NCBI GenBank assembly: GCA_020746995.1
Contig: JAGPXD010000003.1
Coordinates: 1,178,001 to 1,242,000 of the forward strand
Direction: 5' to 3'
Source of the DNA: Plectosphaerella cucumerina
Lineage: Eukaryota; Ascomycota; Sordariomycetes; Glomerellales; Plectosphaerellaceae
DNA: 64,000 nucleotides
A model generated the notes under the pieces. That model worked only from the letters and a program-made list of their open reading frames with translations. It did no database searches and was not told where the DNA came from. The position numbers and the translations under genes were made by a program. Numbering within the stretch: the first letter of the stretch is position 1; each line of letters begins with the position of its first letter. Positions 1 through 10,356 of this stretch are shown here, in pieces.

Positions 1-1
1 T

Positions 2-295
2 TGGCTGCTCCTCCAGTCAAGTATCTTGCAGCTGGCCGGGATGGCACCGGTGGTGCTCTCCCTGTGGCTCTCCAAAGGCGTCTCGCTACAGCCGCGGCTC
101 TGGAGTTGGCTTTTAGTCGTCAGCGGGGCTCTCTGCTCTGGCCTTGCGCCTGTTCTGTATGTTGCCGTGCCCAAAGAGTTCAGCGGGCTGGTTGCGTACG
201 TGGGTGGCGTGGCTCAGGCGTTCATCGTGCTCGAGGCGATGTTCTTGGCGGACCGAGCTGTAAAACAGAACGGGGCCAAGGAGAAAGCCGGCTAG
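2..295 (+). CDS. C-terminal end of a membrane protein (5' truncated by window edge)
   Basis: An open frame enters from the left edge in frame 2 and stops at 293-295. The roughly 97 visible residues hold two or three hydrophobic stretches (around WLLVVSGALCSGLAPVLYVAV and LVAYVGGVAQAFIVLEAMFLA) and a short charged tail ending KEKAG. This looks like the last transmembrane helices and cytosolic tail of a polytopic membrane protein. The start and most of the gene lie upstream, so the family cannot be named. Another open frame spans 1-426, but it is Cys/Arg/Gly-rich and unconvincing. Confidence 0.5.
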   Translation, partial: WLLLQSSILQLAGMAPVVLSLWLSKGVSLQPRLWSWLLVVSGALCSGLAPVLYVAVPKEFSGLVAYVGGVAQAFIVLEAMFLADRAVKQNGAKEKAG

Positions 296-484
296 ATTGT
301 GTTTCTTATATAGTTAATTGCGCTGCTGGGTCGATTATGCGTCTCACGTGCATTCAACATGGAGGTGCTGACAGGGGATGTGGAAGGATCGACCCTAAGT
401 TCCTTACCTCCCGCCAATGTGCATGATCAAACTCTACCTTGACATCCATGGATCCCCCACACTCACCTTCCTTCACACCACCCG

Positions 485-2246
485 ATGGACCAAGTCACGG
501 CGAACGAGCTGATGGCGCGCGACGGAGTGCACCAAGCTGAACTCAGCTACACCTTTGCCAACAAGACCGACGAAGACAATGCGACTGCCGCGCCTGCTCC
601 TCTGCACCTCCACCAAGCCATGGAGCCCCTCGCTGATCCCATGCAACTCCCTACCGAGTTGGTCGACAAGATCTTTGCTTTTCTCACCACCAAGGAACTC
701 TCGTAGGACTTGTCGCCCCATCCACCCACAGCTTGATATTGAATTGAGAGCAGGCAATGCCGGCGTGTCAGCCAAACCTGGAGGACATTTCTCAAGCGAA
801 GCAACAGCCACCTCTGGGACTACCTGGAATTCGACTCAGACCGCATGCCCACGATCGACTGGTTCAAGGAGCTCGGCAAAGCGACCAGGGGCAACGCCAA
901 GAGTCTCACGATTCGTGAAAACAGCATCGAGTCCATGAACGCCGAGAGGTGGCACGCTCTCTACGTGGCAACGCCGCGTGTCAGTCACCTAGACTTGCGT
1001 CTTGCTGATTTCGGCGCTGTTCGGGGGCTGTTTGAACGGGGCGACGTATGGTCCTGCCTCAGGTCCCTCACTCTCCATCACACTGCCCAGGACGGGACGC
1101 ATACGCTTGGGACGATACACCCTCTTTTGAGGTGCAACAGAACGTCGCTGGAGGATGCTTCGTTCACACTCGCGTACGACTCTGATTTCGTCTATGAGGT
1201 TGAAGAAGCTGCCGAGCTTTGGGTTAACCTCACCCGGCTGCGATCACTCCGCGTGCACATGCGCATGGATGCGTATACTCTGATTTATCCGGACGTTTTG
1301 GAGATGGTGAGTACACCGTAATCTATTTAATCACCTGGGACAGAATACAGCACGGCTAACCCCGCTGCAGAGACGCTTTGCTCGGTGCACACCGTGTCTA
1401 CAACAATTGGACATCTGTGGCTTTGGCCCCAACGTCACAAGGGAAGGTTGGATCGATGATGCGACGCAGCACGCTGAAGCTCTCACCCTCTGGCCGCACC
1501 TCCAAGTCCTACGTACCCAAGACGTCACATCCTATTCCAGCACCCGGGCGTTCTTCGTGCCTCTTGCCCAGCTTCGTTCGTTCGAGTCTCAAGGCCGTGT
1601 GGCCACGGGGACGCCCTGGTCCATGCTGGCCGAGTACTGCTCCGTCGTCCAAGAAAACAACCGGCAAGTCGGGACCGACCGTCAACAGATGCAGTATCCG
1701 ACCCTCGAGCGCTACTGGGTCGACGACAAGCCTCTGGTCGACAGTCTGAAGCCGTGCTTGGCGCAGTCTTTCGCGAGTGGAACGCTCTCTGCCTTGGGCT
1801 TTCAGGTGGGAAGCGGAGATCTATACGAAGAGGGAGACACCCTGATCGACGATTTCCTGACCGAAATTACCTGGATGACTGGGGAGCCGGCCGTCAAGAC
1901 CCTGGGGCTCTTCGACCTGGACCTAACCTCCTTCCACGGCGACGATTGGGGACGTATACAGGCGCGCATCACGGCCGTCAAGGAGTTTGTCGATTCGTTC
2001 CCGAACCTGCACACCCTCGTGCTGGCGAGGATGAAGGCGGCTGAAGTGAAGGAGCTTGCTCTCGTGGCGGAGGGCGTCATGACCTCGGGGCGAGTCTCGA
2101 ACCTTTACGTCGATGACTGCACCGGCACTGAGCGGGATTTCCTCGTCCAAATGGCAAAGGAGAAGGGCGTGGTTATTGGGTTCGACTCCAAGGTCTTATG
2201 GCCCAAGTTTCCTATGGATTTGGGTGCCACGACGGGGAGTGTGTAA
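485..2246 (+). CDS. F-box domain protein
   Basis: Three exons: 485-702, 754-1306 and 1371-2246 (548 residues). The first exon ends inside the F-box (LPTELVDKIFAFLTTKEL). Splicing 703-753 (gtagga...gagcag) restores SQCRRVSQTWR, the usual second half of an F-box, at about residues 54-90. The second intron, 1307-1370, has a gtgagt donor and ctgcag acceptor. The remainder is a long region with leucine-rich segments but no clear LRR periodicity. F-box proteins link substrates to Skp1 in SCF ubiquitin ligases. The target here is unknown. The splice junctions are well supported by frame; the start is the first in-frame ATG. Confidence 0.8.
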
Positions 2247-2611
2247 GGGGGAGGCGGCAGTCCAAAACACGATACAGATCTGTCAACATGGACGCACCCC
2301 TCCATGTGCCCTCCTCTTACTCTTCGCTAGTGCCCACCTTCAATCAAGTGTGTCTTCGGACATCTTTTGCCGTACCAGTCGTCTTGCATCGCGCCCTGCC
2401 CTCGACATATTGGGTCCTCCGGGTCATACACAATTATTAATTATCCCGTGTCGGCGTGTGCCGGAGGTACCCCATCTCCGATGCGGGGATCTCGGTCGGC
2501 CGGTCCGACACGACCTCGGCCGGACCTACTTCAATTCAACCCCTTAAACCACATCACCATCCAAAATCCCACGACACCTCAAACCCGACCCAAACTTCCC
2601 CAACCGCAATC
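2247..2611 (+). promoter_or_regulatory. Promoter region of the arylamine N-acetyltransferase gene
   Basis: This 365-bp stretch lies between the F-box stop and the N-acetyltransferase ATG. From about 2485 it is dense in CGG/CCG triplets. The octamer TCGGCCGG occurs twice as a direct repeat, at 2496-2503 and 2516-2523, about 95 bp before the ATG. CGG triplets are the usual half-sites of Zn2Cys6 regulators, and one is encoded next door at 3763-6298. No TATA box is obvious. Confidence 0.35.
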
Positions 2612-3539
2612 ATGTCCTTTTCACAGGCCCAACTAGACGCCTACCTCACCCACATCAACTTCCCCCCCCTCCTCCACCCCTCCGACCCCCTCTCCCGCCT
2701 CCGCCTCCTCCAAGCCCACCACCTCGCCCGCATCCCCTTCGAGTCCCTCTCCCTGCACTACTCCCCCCATCGCCTCCTGACCCTCGACATTCCCTCCTTA
2801 TTCTCCAAGATAATCACCCACAGCCGTGGCGGCTACTGCATGGAACTAAACGCCCTCTTCGCCTCCCTCCTCCGCTCCCTAGGCTACACCCTCTTCAGTT
2901 CCGGCGGGCGCGTCTGGGAACAAGATCACTGGACGGGGCTGTGAGCCCCCCTTCCCCCCTTATTCCTTCATCTCTGACATATCCAGCTCCCACATGATCA
3001 ACATCGTCACAATCAACAACACCCGCTACCTAGTCGACGTCGGCTTCGGCTCCGGTGGCTCCATGCAGCCCATCCCCCTCATCCACGGCACTGAATTCCC
3101 CCAGATCCCTCCCGCGCGGGGAAAGCTCGAACACACCGCCCTCCCAGAGCATGCGGATCACTCCCAGCGCGTATGGCTGTACTCGACACAAGCGGAGGAA
3201 AATGCCCCCTGGGAACGCCGCATGATGTTTCTCGACGTCGAGTTCTTCCCGGCCGATTACGCCGTCATGAATCTCTCGCCCATGACGCAGCCGCAGAGTT
3301 TCTTTGTACAGAACGTGCTTGCTTCCCAGGTGTTGCTTGATGAGGAGAAGCGGCCTAGTGGTGTGGTGTCGATGCTTGGAGGGACTGTTAGAAGGAAGGG
3401 CGGCGGTGAGGACGTGGTGCTGGTTGAGTGTAAGACGGAGGAGGAAAGGGTTGAGGCGTTGGAGAAGTATTTCGATATTGTGCTGAGTGAGGCGGAGCGG
3501 AACGGGATCAAGGGGCTGCCATCCGAACTGAAGGGTTGA
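2612..3539 (+). CDS. Arylamine N-acetyltransferase family protein
   Basis: Two exons, 2612-2940 and 2987-3539 (293 residues), with a 46-nt intron (gtgagc...atccag). The cysteine-protease-like triad of the NAT family is visible: Cys76 in RGGYCMELN, His112 in LSHMINIV and Asp127 in YLVDVGFG. The exon junction falls just before His112. NATs move acetyl (in some fungi malonyl) groups from CoA thioesters to arylamines, arylhydroxylamines or hydrazines. Fungal members are known in xenobiotic detoxification. The length fits the family. The gene converges on the Zn2Cys6 regulator (223 bp between stops) and carries CGG-rich repeats upstream, so co-regulation with the hydantoinase group is possible but unproven. 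Confidence 0.9.
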
Positions 3540-3762
3540 CACGGGTGACTCTGGGGGCCATTTGGACGCAGTCGGGTGGTCAGCGATGACATAGCCATCA
3601 CCACACCGTGTATTAGTATTTACGCCAAGATCCTACTCCTGTACCATGTTCAAACATCTACCTCATGTAATCCCAAATCATCTCATCCATATCCATATTC
3701 ATACCATCTGGCCTTGACATTCAAAAAGCAAACGCTCCAATGCGCCAATCCAAATCAAACCT

Positions 3763-6298
3763 TCACGTGGTAAATGAGTCAGGCGTGCTCATCTCCGCCC
3801 CCGGCGCCGGGTTGCGCATCAGGTCCGGCGCCTGCACGAAGAACGAGTTCATGCGCAGCGCCACAGGCCGGATGAGCAATCGCGCCGTGGAATCCGCCAG
3901 CCCCTCCAACCGGGCGAGACTCTCGTGGAAACTCTCAATGAGGCGGAACGCAGCTTGAACATCCTCCCGCTCGTGGGCCAGAAGAAACAGGTAAACGAGA
4001 AAGTTGCCGCACAGGATAAGCTGAGACCGGCCGTGCCGTCCCCAGAAGCCGTTCAGGTCCGCGGCGCCAACCTGGGTCATGAACGTCGCGAAGCCGGCGA
4101 ACTCTCCGCGGGCATCGCGGAACCAGCGCCGCAGGTTGGATGAGGGGTCGGCACGGGCGGCCTTTGTGGCAGGGCTCATGAGCGCGCGGTAGACGAGGGC
4201 CTGGGAGGCGTAGTAGCTGAGATGTAGGGGAGCGTTGTTGGAGGCGGGCGCTGGGGGCATGCCAGCGGGAGAGGGGAGCTGGTGGTGGACGGGCAGCGGC
4301 ATGCCGAGGCACTGGGGGAGCATCTGCTGCCAGCGCTTGAGGCCGAGGCGGAGGTCGCGGAGGGCGTGCTGGGCGTGGTCCGGTTCGCGGTAGGGCCTGT
4401 GTGTAGAGGAAAAGCTGCCGCCGCTGCCGCCGTTGTGGCCGTTCTGAGGCGTCTCAAAAGCAGTAGCGAGAACGTCGCGGGCGAGGACAGCCATCTTGAT
4501 GTGCTCGACGAAGCGGGCGCCGATGAAGAGGCGAGCCGTGTCGTCCGGATCAACAAAGCGGTGCAGGTCCGGGGCGACCTCCTCGTCGAACCACATGTCG
4601 TCGGCAGTCAGGGGCGAGGTGCTGTAGGAGGAAGGGTAGACATGTGGCGGGTTGCCGTGGCAGAGGGAAGACCAGACGTCAGCGGCAAAGGTGGCCCACC
4701 ACAGCTTCTTGCGCAGCTTCTTCTCCCACGAGGGAATGCTCCACTGGTCGGGGTCCTGGTGCAAGCCGATCATCTGAGCGCAGGCAACAGCTTGGGCGGT
4801 CTGCGTCCATGTGCGGGGATGTTCGACGCTGTCGACGTCGTTGGGCTTGAGGTGGAGGAGGAGCAAGGAAGCCTGCATCTTGTCGAGGTTAGGGGAGTCG
4901 AGCTCGCGTTGAAGGGAGGTGAGGGCGAGGTCGGCGAGTTCGTGCTGCTCGTAAGGGGCGCGAGAGCCTGGGAGGGAGGGCTCGCGGTCCCAGAATAGAC
5001 AGGCGAGGGCGTAGACGGCGCCGCGGAGGGAGGCGGGCATCTGGCGGCGGTCGTCGACGTAGCGGCGGAGGAAGCGGCCTTTTGAGACGACTGGGAGGAC
5101 GGGGTGGACGTGGCGGAAGTAGGCGCGGACAAGGGCGTCGGCGTGGGGTGCGGCGAGAGCCTCGATGGCATCGGAGCACTCTTGCTTGACGCGGTCGTCG
5201 TGGGGGAAGAACTCGTCGACGATGAAGCAGAAGTGTACTGGGGGCCGAGGGATGCCATGGCGGGAAGTGGTGCCGGGGAAGACCTGGACGAACTCTGCAT
5301 CGATTTCGTGGCCGTTCATGATAACGGAGCGGAACGAGTCAAGGAGGAGGGCGTCCTGTTCGGCGGCGGGGCCCATGCTGTGGGAGGTGCGGCCGGGGGC
5401 ATCCTCAAGGGTGCGGATAGGGGGCGGGGCGCCCATGGAGGAGGAAGGGCCGGAGGAAGAAGGGGCGGGACTGCTGACGGCGGCGGCGGCCGTGGGTGTC
5501 GGTGGGTGATGGAAGGGAGGAGGAGGAGCCGGATGGTTGAGGAGATGGTAGACGGGAGACATGCCGTGGGTCATCTCGTTATCGGGAGAGCCGTGATGAT
5601 GGGCCGAGGGAGGTCGAGAGGCGAGATGGCGCGAGACGCTCTCGATGCCGGGCAGCCTCGCGTAGCTGACGGGCGAGGCTGCGGGGGTGGAGGCGGCCGG
5701 GGTGGATGCGGCGGTGACGGAGCCGTTGATGGAGCCGGCGCCTGGCTCCTCCTTGACGAAGCCGCCGGAGCCGGAGCGGAAGGCCGGCTCGTCCTTGATG
5801 GCCGAGTCCGGGGTGGATGTCGAGGAGGACGGGTCATCACCAGAGGCGCCGACGATACCGGAGGATACGCAGGGCAGGCCCCTGGTGCGACAGAAGGCGC
5901 CTGTGGAGTGTCAGTCTGATGAGCGGGACAAGATGAAGTAATTGTGCAGGAGAGAGTTGGCCGACGGCCGTATCCGATTGCAAGGGTGGTGGCACAAGAA
6001 GGGGGAGCTCGAGATGGAGCTCAAGATGAGATGAGATGAGCTTCCCCATCCTTCCTATCTCTCATGCCGTCACACTGCCTCTTGGGGGAAGATGCTCACA
6101 TGGCGGGGCCAGCTTGATAACGCATGCCGTCTTGCGCTTCCGACATGTGTCGCATGGACGCTGCTTGCGGCTCCTCCACGCGCGGGCGCCGAACTCGCTC
6201 TGGATGGTGAACTTGCGACGCTGCTGCTCGAGGCGTGATGATGCCGCGGCTGCGGCTGCCGCGGCATCTCCGGCCGAGGGGGAAGAGGACGAGGACAT
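3763..6298 (-). CDS. Zn2Cys6 fungal transcription factor
   Basis: Two minus-strand exons, 6298-6100 and 5900-3763 (778 residues). The binuclear zinc cluster is split by the intron: Cys49, Cys52 and Cys59 (RPCDTCRKRKTAC) come from exon 1. Cys67 is formed across the junction, and Cys70 and Cys77 follow in exon 2. Spacing is C-x2-C-x6-C-x7-C-x2-C-x6-C. A basic segment precedes the cluster and low-complexity Ser/Ala/Pro tracts follow it. The rest holds the fungal-specific regulatory domain (for example ALVRAYFRHVHPVLPVV and EKKLRKKLWWATFAADVW). The gene lies upstream of an NCS1 permease and a hydantoinase and is the natural candidate for their pathway regulator. The start is the first ATG of the open frame, followed by a Ser/Ala tract. 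Confidence 0.9.
5901..6099 (-). promoter_or_regulatory. Long first intron of the Zn2Cys6 gene, with one copy of the AGTTGGCCGA motif
   Basis: The intron runs gtgagc...cacag on the minus strand and is 199 nt, about four times longer than most introns here. It interrupts the codon for the fourth zinc-binding cysteine. It contains AGTTGGCCGA at 5955-5964 (plus-strand orientation), followed by CGGCCG. A simple (ATGAG) tract lies at about 6025-6040. If retained, the frame meets a stop after 12 codons (at 6062-6064), giving a truncated zinc cluster. Confidence 0.5.
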
Positions 6299-7420
6299 GG
6301 GGGTCGTCGTCCACGTCTGGTCGTGGCCCTCCGGCGCGGCGGCGGGGGAGGGGGGAAGAAGTCGGATCGAAAAGCAAGAGTCAGTTCCCAGTCACGAGAA
6401 CGCCAGCCCTGTCGTCGGGACGTGTCGTCGTTGGATGCTCAGCTCAGCTCCCCCGGTTTGGCCTATATCCACCGCGCGTCGAGTTCGTGCGCCAGGTCAC
6501 AGTGCCGTTGCCGATCGAAGGGTTGGAAGTTGGCCGATGGGTGTCGTCGGCGAAGGAAGACGGGGGGGGCAGCACCGGGGAAAGAAGGATCAGACGTGGA
6601 GGCACCGTGGGAGTCTTGTGTCTGGCTCAATGCTGCCAGTGGCTGGGGGGTTCAGTCCAGAAAGAGGGTGGTGGTGGTTCTCTCTCCAGGTAATTAAAAG
6701 CGGGAAGGGGGCCCTGAAGCTCGCTCCTTCCCGCGGCCGCCCCGGGGGCGAGTGTCCGCTTGGGCGGGCCTCCCCTTCTTCAGAGGTGACGGATGCGGAA
6801 AGAGTGAGTGAGATCCCTGCCTCGGCTGCTCGGGTGGGGCGGGAAGGCACGGTAAGCGCTGAAGATTGATTGACACGGGGGGAGGGGTCTCTGATGGGCC
6901 TTTATCTGCTCTGTGTGCGGGTCTCGCGGGGAGGATGATAGTGCGGCATCGCAGAACACTTTCAGTTTGCCCCCCGAATCTCCCGCATGTGCCGATCGCA
7001 CCAGACGCCCCAGGGTCGCGGGTGAAGAATCATTCCGGATGCGTCTTCTGTTTGCTTCTTAGCGCAAACTCTGGAAACGTCTGCGGCTGGCTCGGATGCA
7101 TGGGGGAGAGGCGAGGAAGTCGGCTTCAATTGAGGGGGATGCTTCGAACTGTTGGCTGTGTTTCGGCAAACTATGGCAAACGCTGATGGAGAGGGCAGTA
7201 GATGGTGAAAATGAAGAAAACGGAACGACTATTAAATGGGACGAGGGCCGGCCTGCATGCCCCTCGTCATTTCCCCCTGCTCCCTTTGGTTTTCTGAGAA
7301 ATGACGACTCGAACGCACGGGCTGGCTGGTTTGCTTGCTTTTTGCGCAAGAGGGGAAGAAGCGGACGAGAGGAAGGGGGAGCAGAAGGGCAAAACAGCCT
7401 GGAACTGCTTCCCCCGGGCT
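6299..7420. promoter_or_regulatory. Upstream region of the Zn2Cys6 gene / 3' side of the permease gene
   Basis: No gene is supported in these 1.1 kb. The part next to 6298 should be the promoter and leader of the minus-strand regulator. AGTTGGCCGA occurs at 6528-6537, 230 bp upstream of its ATG. That decamer is also found in the divergent promoter at 9911-9962. The rest is the 3' flank of the permease gene, which ends at 7421. Confidence 0.4.
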
Positions 7421-9480
7421 TCACATCCGGTACTCGGGCGGCGTTTGCTGCCCCTTCTCCCCATCCACCACAGGCGACACGGCCTTGCCATCTCCCCTCC
7501 TCGCCGCCTCGAGGTGTTCCGACGTCTCGGCCAGCGTGACATCCCACGCACCGTACGTCGCCGCGCGCAGCTCCTTGGGCGATGGGGAATCCCTCACGAA
7601 GCTCGCGACAGCCTGAGCCGGGAACAGACGGTGCAGCACCGCGTAGACGAGGCCGCTCGACAGGAAGCCGTAGACGTACGACATGTAGTACAGCTCCGTC
7701 GCGCCGTCGGTCACGGACACGTCGTAGTTGACAGCAGCCACGAAGCCCGGCAGGCAGGGAACAACGCCGACGAGCCAGGAGACAGGGGCGCGCCAGTTGA
7801 GACCAGCCGTGTACCAGTAAATGCTGTCGCGGCCGCCGCGGTACATGTCGTCGGTGCTGAGGCGGCGGCGGTTGACAATCAGATAACTGGAGACCATGAG
7901 GCCGGTCATGGGGGCGAGGAAGACGCTGTAGCTGGAGAGGACGAGGAGGAAGGTGGTGGCCGTGTTGACGAGGCGCCAGGGGTTCACGACGACGGAGAGG
8001 ACGGCGGTGATGTAAGCGCCGCGACGGATATTGATGTAGCGCGGGAAGACGGCGGCTAGGTCGAAGCCGCCGGCGAGGGCGTTGCCGGTCACGTTGACGC
8101 CGAGCTGGGCGATGACGAGGGCGAGGCCGCCGAAGAAGCAGGCGGCGCGGGTTCCTGAGGAGGAGGGGCTCTCGAGGATGAGGCGGGCGAGGAGGTCGGC
8201 GGGGTTCCAGATGGCCTCGCCGCCGAAACGGTTCTGGGTGGCTGCCGTGACGAGGATGCCGACGAGGGAGGCGAAGATGGCGTAGAGGGGGAAGGAGACG
8301 GCCTGGCCCCAGATGGCGTGGCGGGGACGGCGGGAGAAGCGGGAGTAATCGTTCTGGTTGAGGATTCCAGCGGCGATGGAGCCGATGGTGGAGACGACGC
8401 CGTAGATCATGATCCAGGCGACGCTGTAGGGTCCCCCCGTGGCAGGCAGGCCTGACGCGTCTGACAGAGTGTCGCCGAAGCCGGCGGATCCCATGGTGGC
8501 GAGGGCCCAGATGAGGATGACGACGAAGAAGACGAGGGTGATTGTGCAGGCGACGTAGAAGAAGACCTGGAGGCGGTGGGGGCGGATCCAGAGGACGGGA
8601 AGGCTGATGACGCTGAAGACGATGTAGGCGACGAACTGGGCGGTGGTCATGCCGGTGCCTTCGGGGATGGTGTTGGGGATGTGTGCCTCGAGGGAGGGGT
8701 CCCAGGAGAGGAGGACGACGTAGAAGCACTGGCCGCCGATCCAGGCGGTGAAGCCGTACCTGCGACGCACGTTAGGATGTGTCAGGGGAATGGGAGAGGG
8801 GGCATGATGGAGTGGGAAACACGAACCAGACTGTGAGGTGTTAGCATGGACGAGCAGGAGAATAGGAGAGGAGGGGACTCACCGAGAGACAGGAAGATGC
8901 GGTTCCAAATGGTAAACTGCGCTCCCCACATGCCCCAGACCACACGACTAAACACAGGGAAGCCGACTATCTTCGTTAAATCACGTCCATCTTCTTGTCA
9001 TGTCAGGAGACTCACCATGGTAATAACTCCCCGGGAGAGAGTTGAGAATCACAGCCGCAGTGGCAATGAGGTTCCCCACGATAATCGCTACATCTCGTAA
9101 GCTCGGGCCTCGCTGTCAGAAAAAAAAGACGGGACGAACCGATAAAGGCCTGGTACCAGTTGAGGCCAAAGGGGATCAGGGCGCTGCCGGTCATGTACGT
9201 GGCGATGCTGCAGTTGATCAGGAGCCCTGCAGCCAACAGTTAGCACACAAGCTTGAAGGGAATCTGTCGTGTAGGGGACGCACAGTAGTTGTGGAACTCG
9301 AGGAACCCCCATGTGCGCCGGGCCGTCTCAATGGGACGAATGTCATCGTTCTGGGGGGTTGTCAGTGCATGAAGCAAGGGAGCGTATGGCGTGCAGGAGG
9401 CAGGAGTCAGGAGTCAGACTCACGATCCAGCGATTGACGTGCGGCAGCTCCGCACGCTTAAGCAGGTCCTTGAGACCCAT
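7421..9480 (-). CDS. NCS1-family nucleobase/hydantoin-type permease
   Basis: Seven minus-strand exons give 569 residues: 9480-9424, 9350-9284, 9226-9140, 9087-9016, 8966-8883, 8830-8827 and 8759-7421. The product has the N-terminal motif N-x-D-x-x-P...RTW (NDDIRPIETARRTW), NLIATAAVILNSLPGSYYH, GFPVFSRVVWGMWG, and GILNQNDYSRF in a central helix region. About 12 hydrophobic segments and a polar tail follow. These features mark the Fur/Dal4/Mhp1 (NCS1) transporters of uracil, allantoin, purines or hydantoins. The exon of four bases (TCTG) is needed to read SLVWYGFTAWIGG in frame. The gene is divergent from a hydantoinase, so a hydantoin-related substrate is a reasonable inference. Confidence 0.88.
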
Positions 9481-10356
9481 TACGTTCGGTTTTCGGGGGG
9501 TCGGTCCGGGGAAGTGCCAAGGGTCGAGTTGTCGTGTCGTGCAGACGTGGTGATGGTGACGCCCAGGGAGGAAGACTTGGACGCGTCTTGCTCTTGTCGT
9601 GGTCGCGCTACAGACAGCAATGGATTGAATGTGACGAGGTCGAGGTTTACATATAGCGCCCAGCCAAGGGACGCGAGAGCTTATCTCGGACAGCACTCCT
9701 CTCCTCTGCTCAGTCACTTCTGCACAGGCGCCGTTCGAGGCTTGGCTTTTGGGCCGGGCGCTACCCGTCCTGCCCGTCCGTCACATTCTAGACTGGACCC
9801 TGGCCCCCTTGACCTTTGCCCCTAGTCGTGTTTGCTTGTCATCCACGCGAGTCATGTCCTCCCGTCCGTCCCCCGGGTTACTGCCGGAAACACCCCCCTC
9901 CTCGGGGTTCGATCGGCCAACTTGACCCCCCTGGGGGATGCAATATCGAGAGTTGGCCGATCGTCCAGTTCCCCGACTCCTTACAAGCATCCACTCAAAC
10001 CTCTTCAAGTTTCCTTTGCGCGCATCTCGTCAAATCCAGGCCCTCGGGGATAGTCCCGGTTGGTTGGTTGCCCGAAAAAGGGGGTGTGCCCCGGAATCTT
10101 GGACCATTGGAGCGGAACCTGGTCTTCCTCGAACGGTTGAATTGAACTTGGGACGACATTTCAAGTTTTCTTTTCACCTCCCTCCGGGCCAAGTGCCACG
10201 ACATACTCATTTCATCTCGTTTATTACACGAAGAGGGAGGACACATGGTCGTCATATAGATATCTACCCGCAACCTCCTCCCCTCTCCTCGGGTCCAGTC
10301 ACCACCATCCATCCACCACACCCTCTCCCTCCCCCTCCCCCTCCACCCCGGCCAAC
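9481..10356. promoter_or_regulatory. Shared divergent promoter of permease and hydantoinase
   Basis: These 876 bp separate the two divergent ATGs. Weak TATA-like sequences lie on the permease side (minus strand, about 9647-9656, around CTATAT) and on the hydantoinase side (TATAGA at about 10255). The stretch contains the inverted repeat at 9911-9962. Pyrimidine-rich sequence (about 10270-10350) precedes the hydantoinase ATG. Confidence 0.5.
9911..9962. repeat. Perfect 12-nt inverted repeat, candidate operator
   Basis: The left arm GATCGGCCAACT (9911-9922) and right arm AGTTGGCCGATC (9951-9962) are exact reverse complements, separated by 28 nt. Nested in the spacer is CCCCCTGGGGG (9927-9937). 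The arms contain TCGG/CCGA half-sites of the kind bound by Zn2Cys6 proteins. The decamer core also occurs at 5955-5964 and 6528-6537. Confidence 0.7.

Noticed and set aside
7059..8729. Minus-strand open frame of 556 codons
   Set aside because: It lies in another frame of the NCS1 permease exon, is dominated by Arg, Pro and His from GC-rich codons, and has no domain. It is a shadow of the real gene.
9911..9962. Inverted repeat as a terminator or transposon end
   Set aside because: There is no T tract after it, it lies between two divergent promoters, and no target-site duplication or element body is present.
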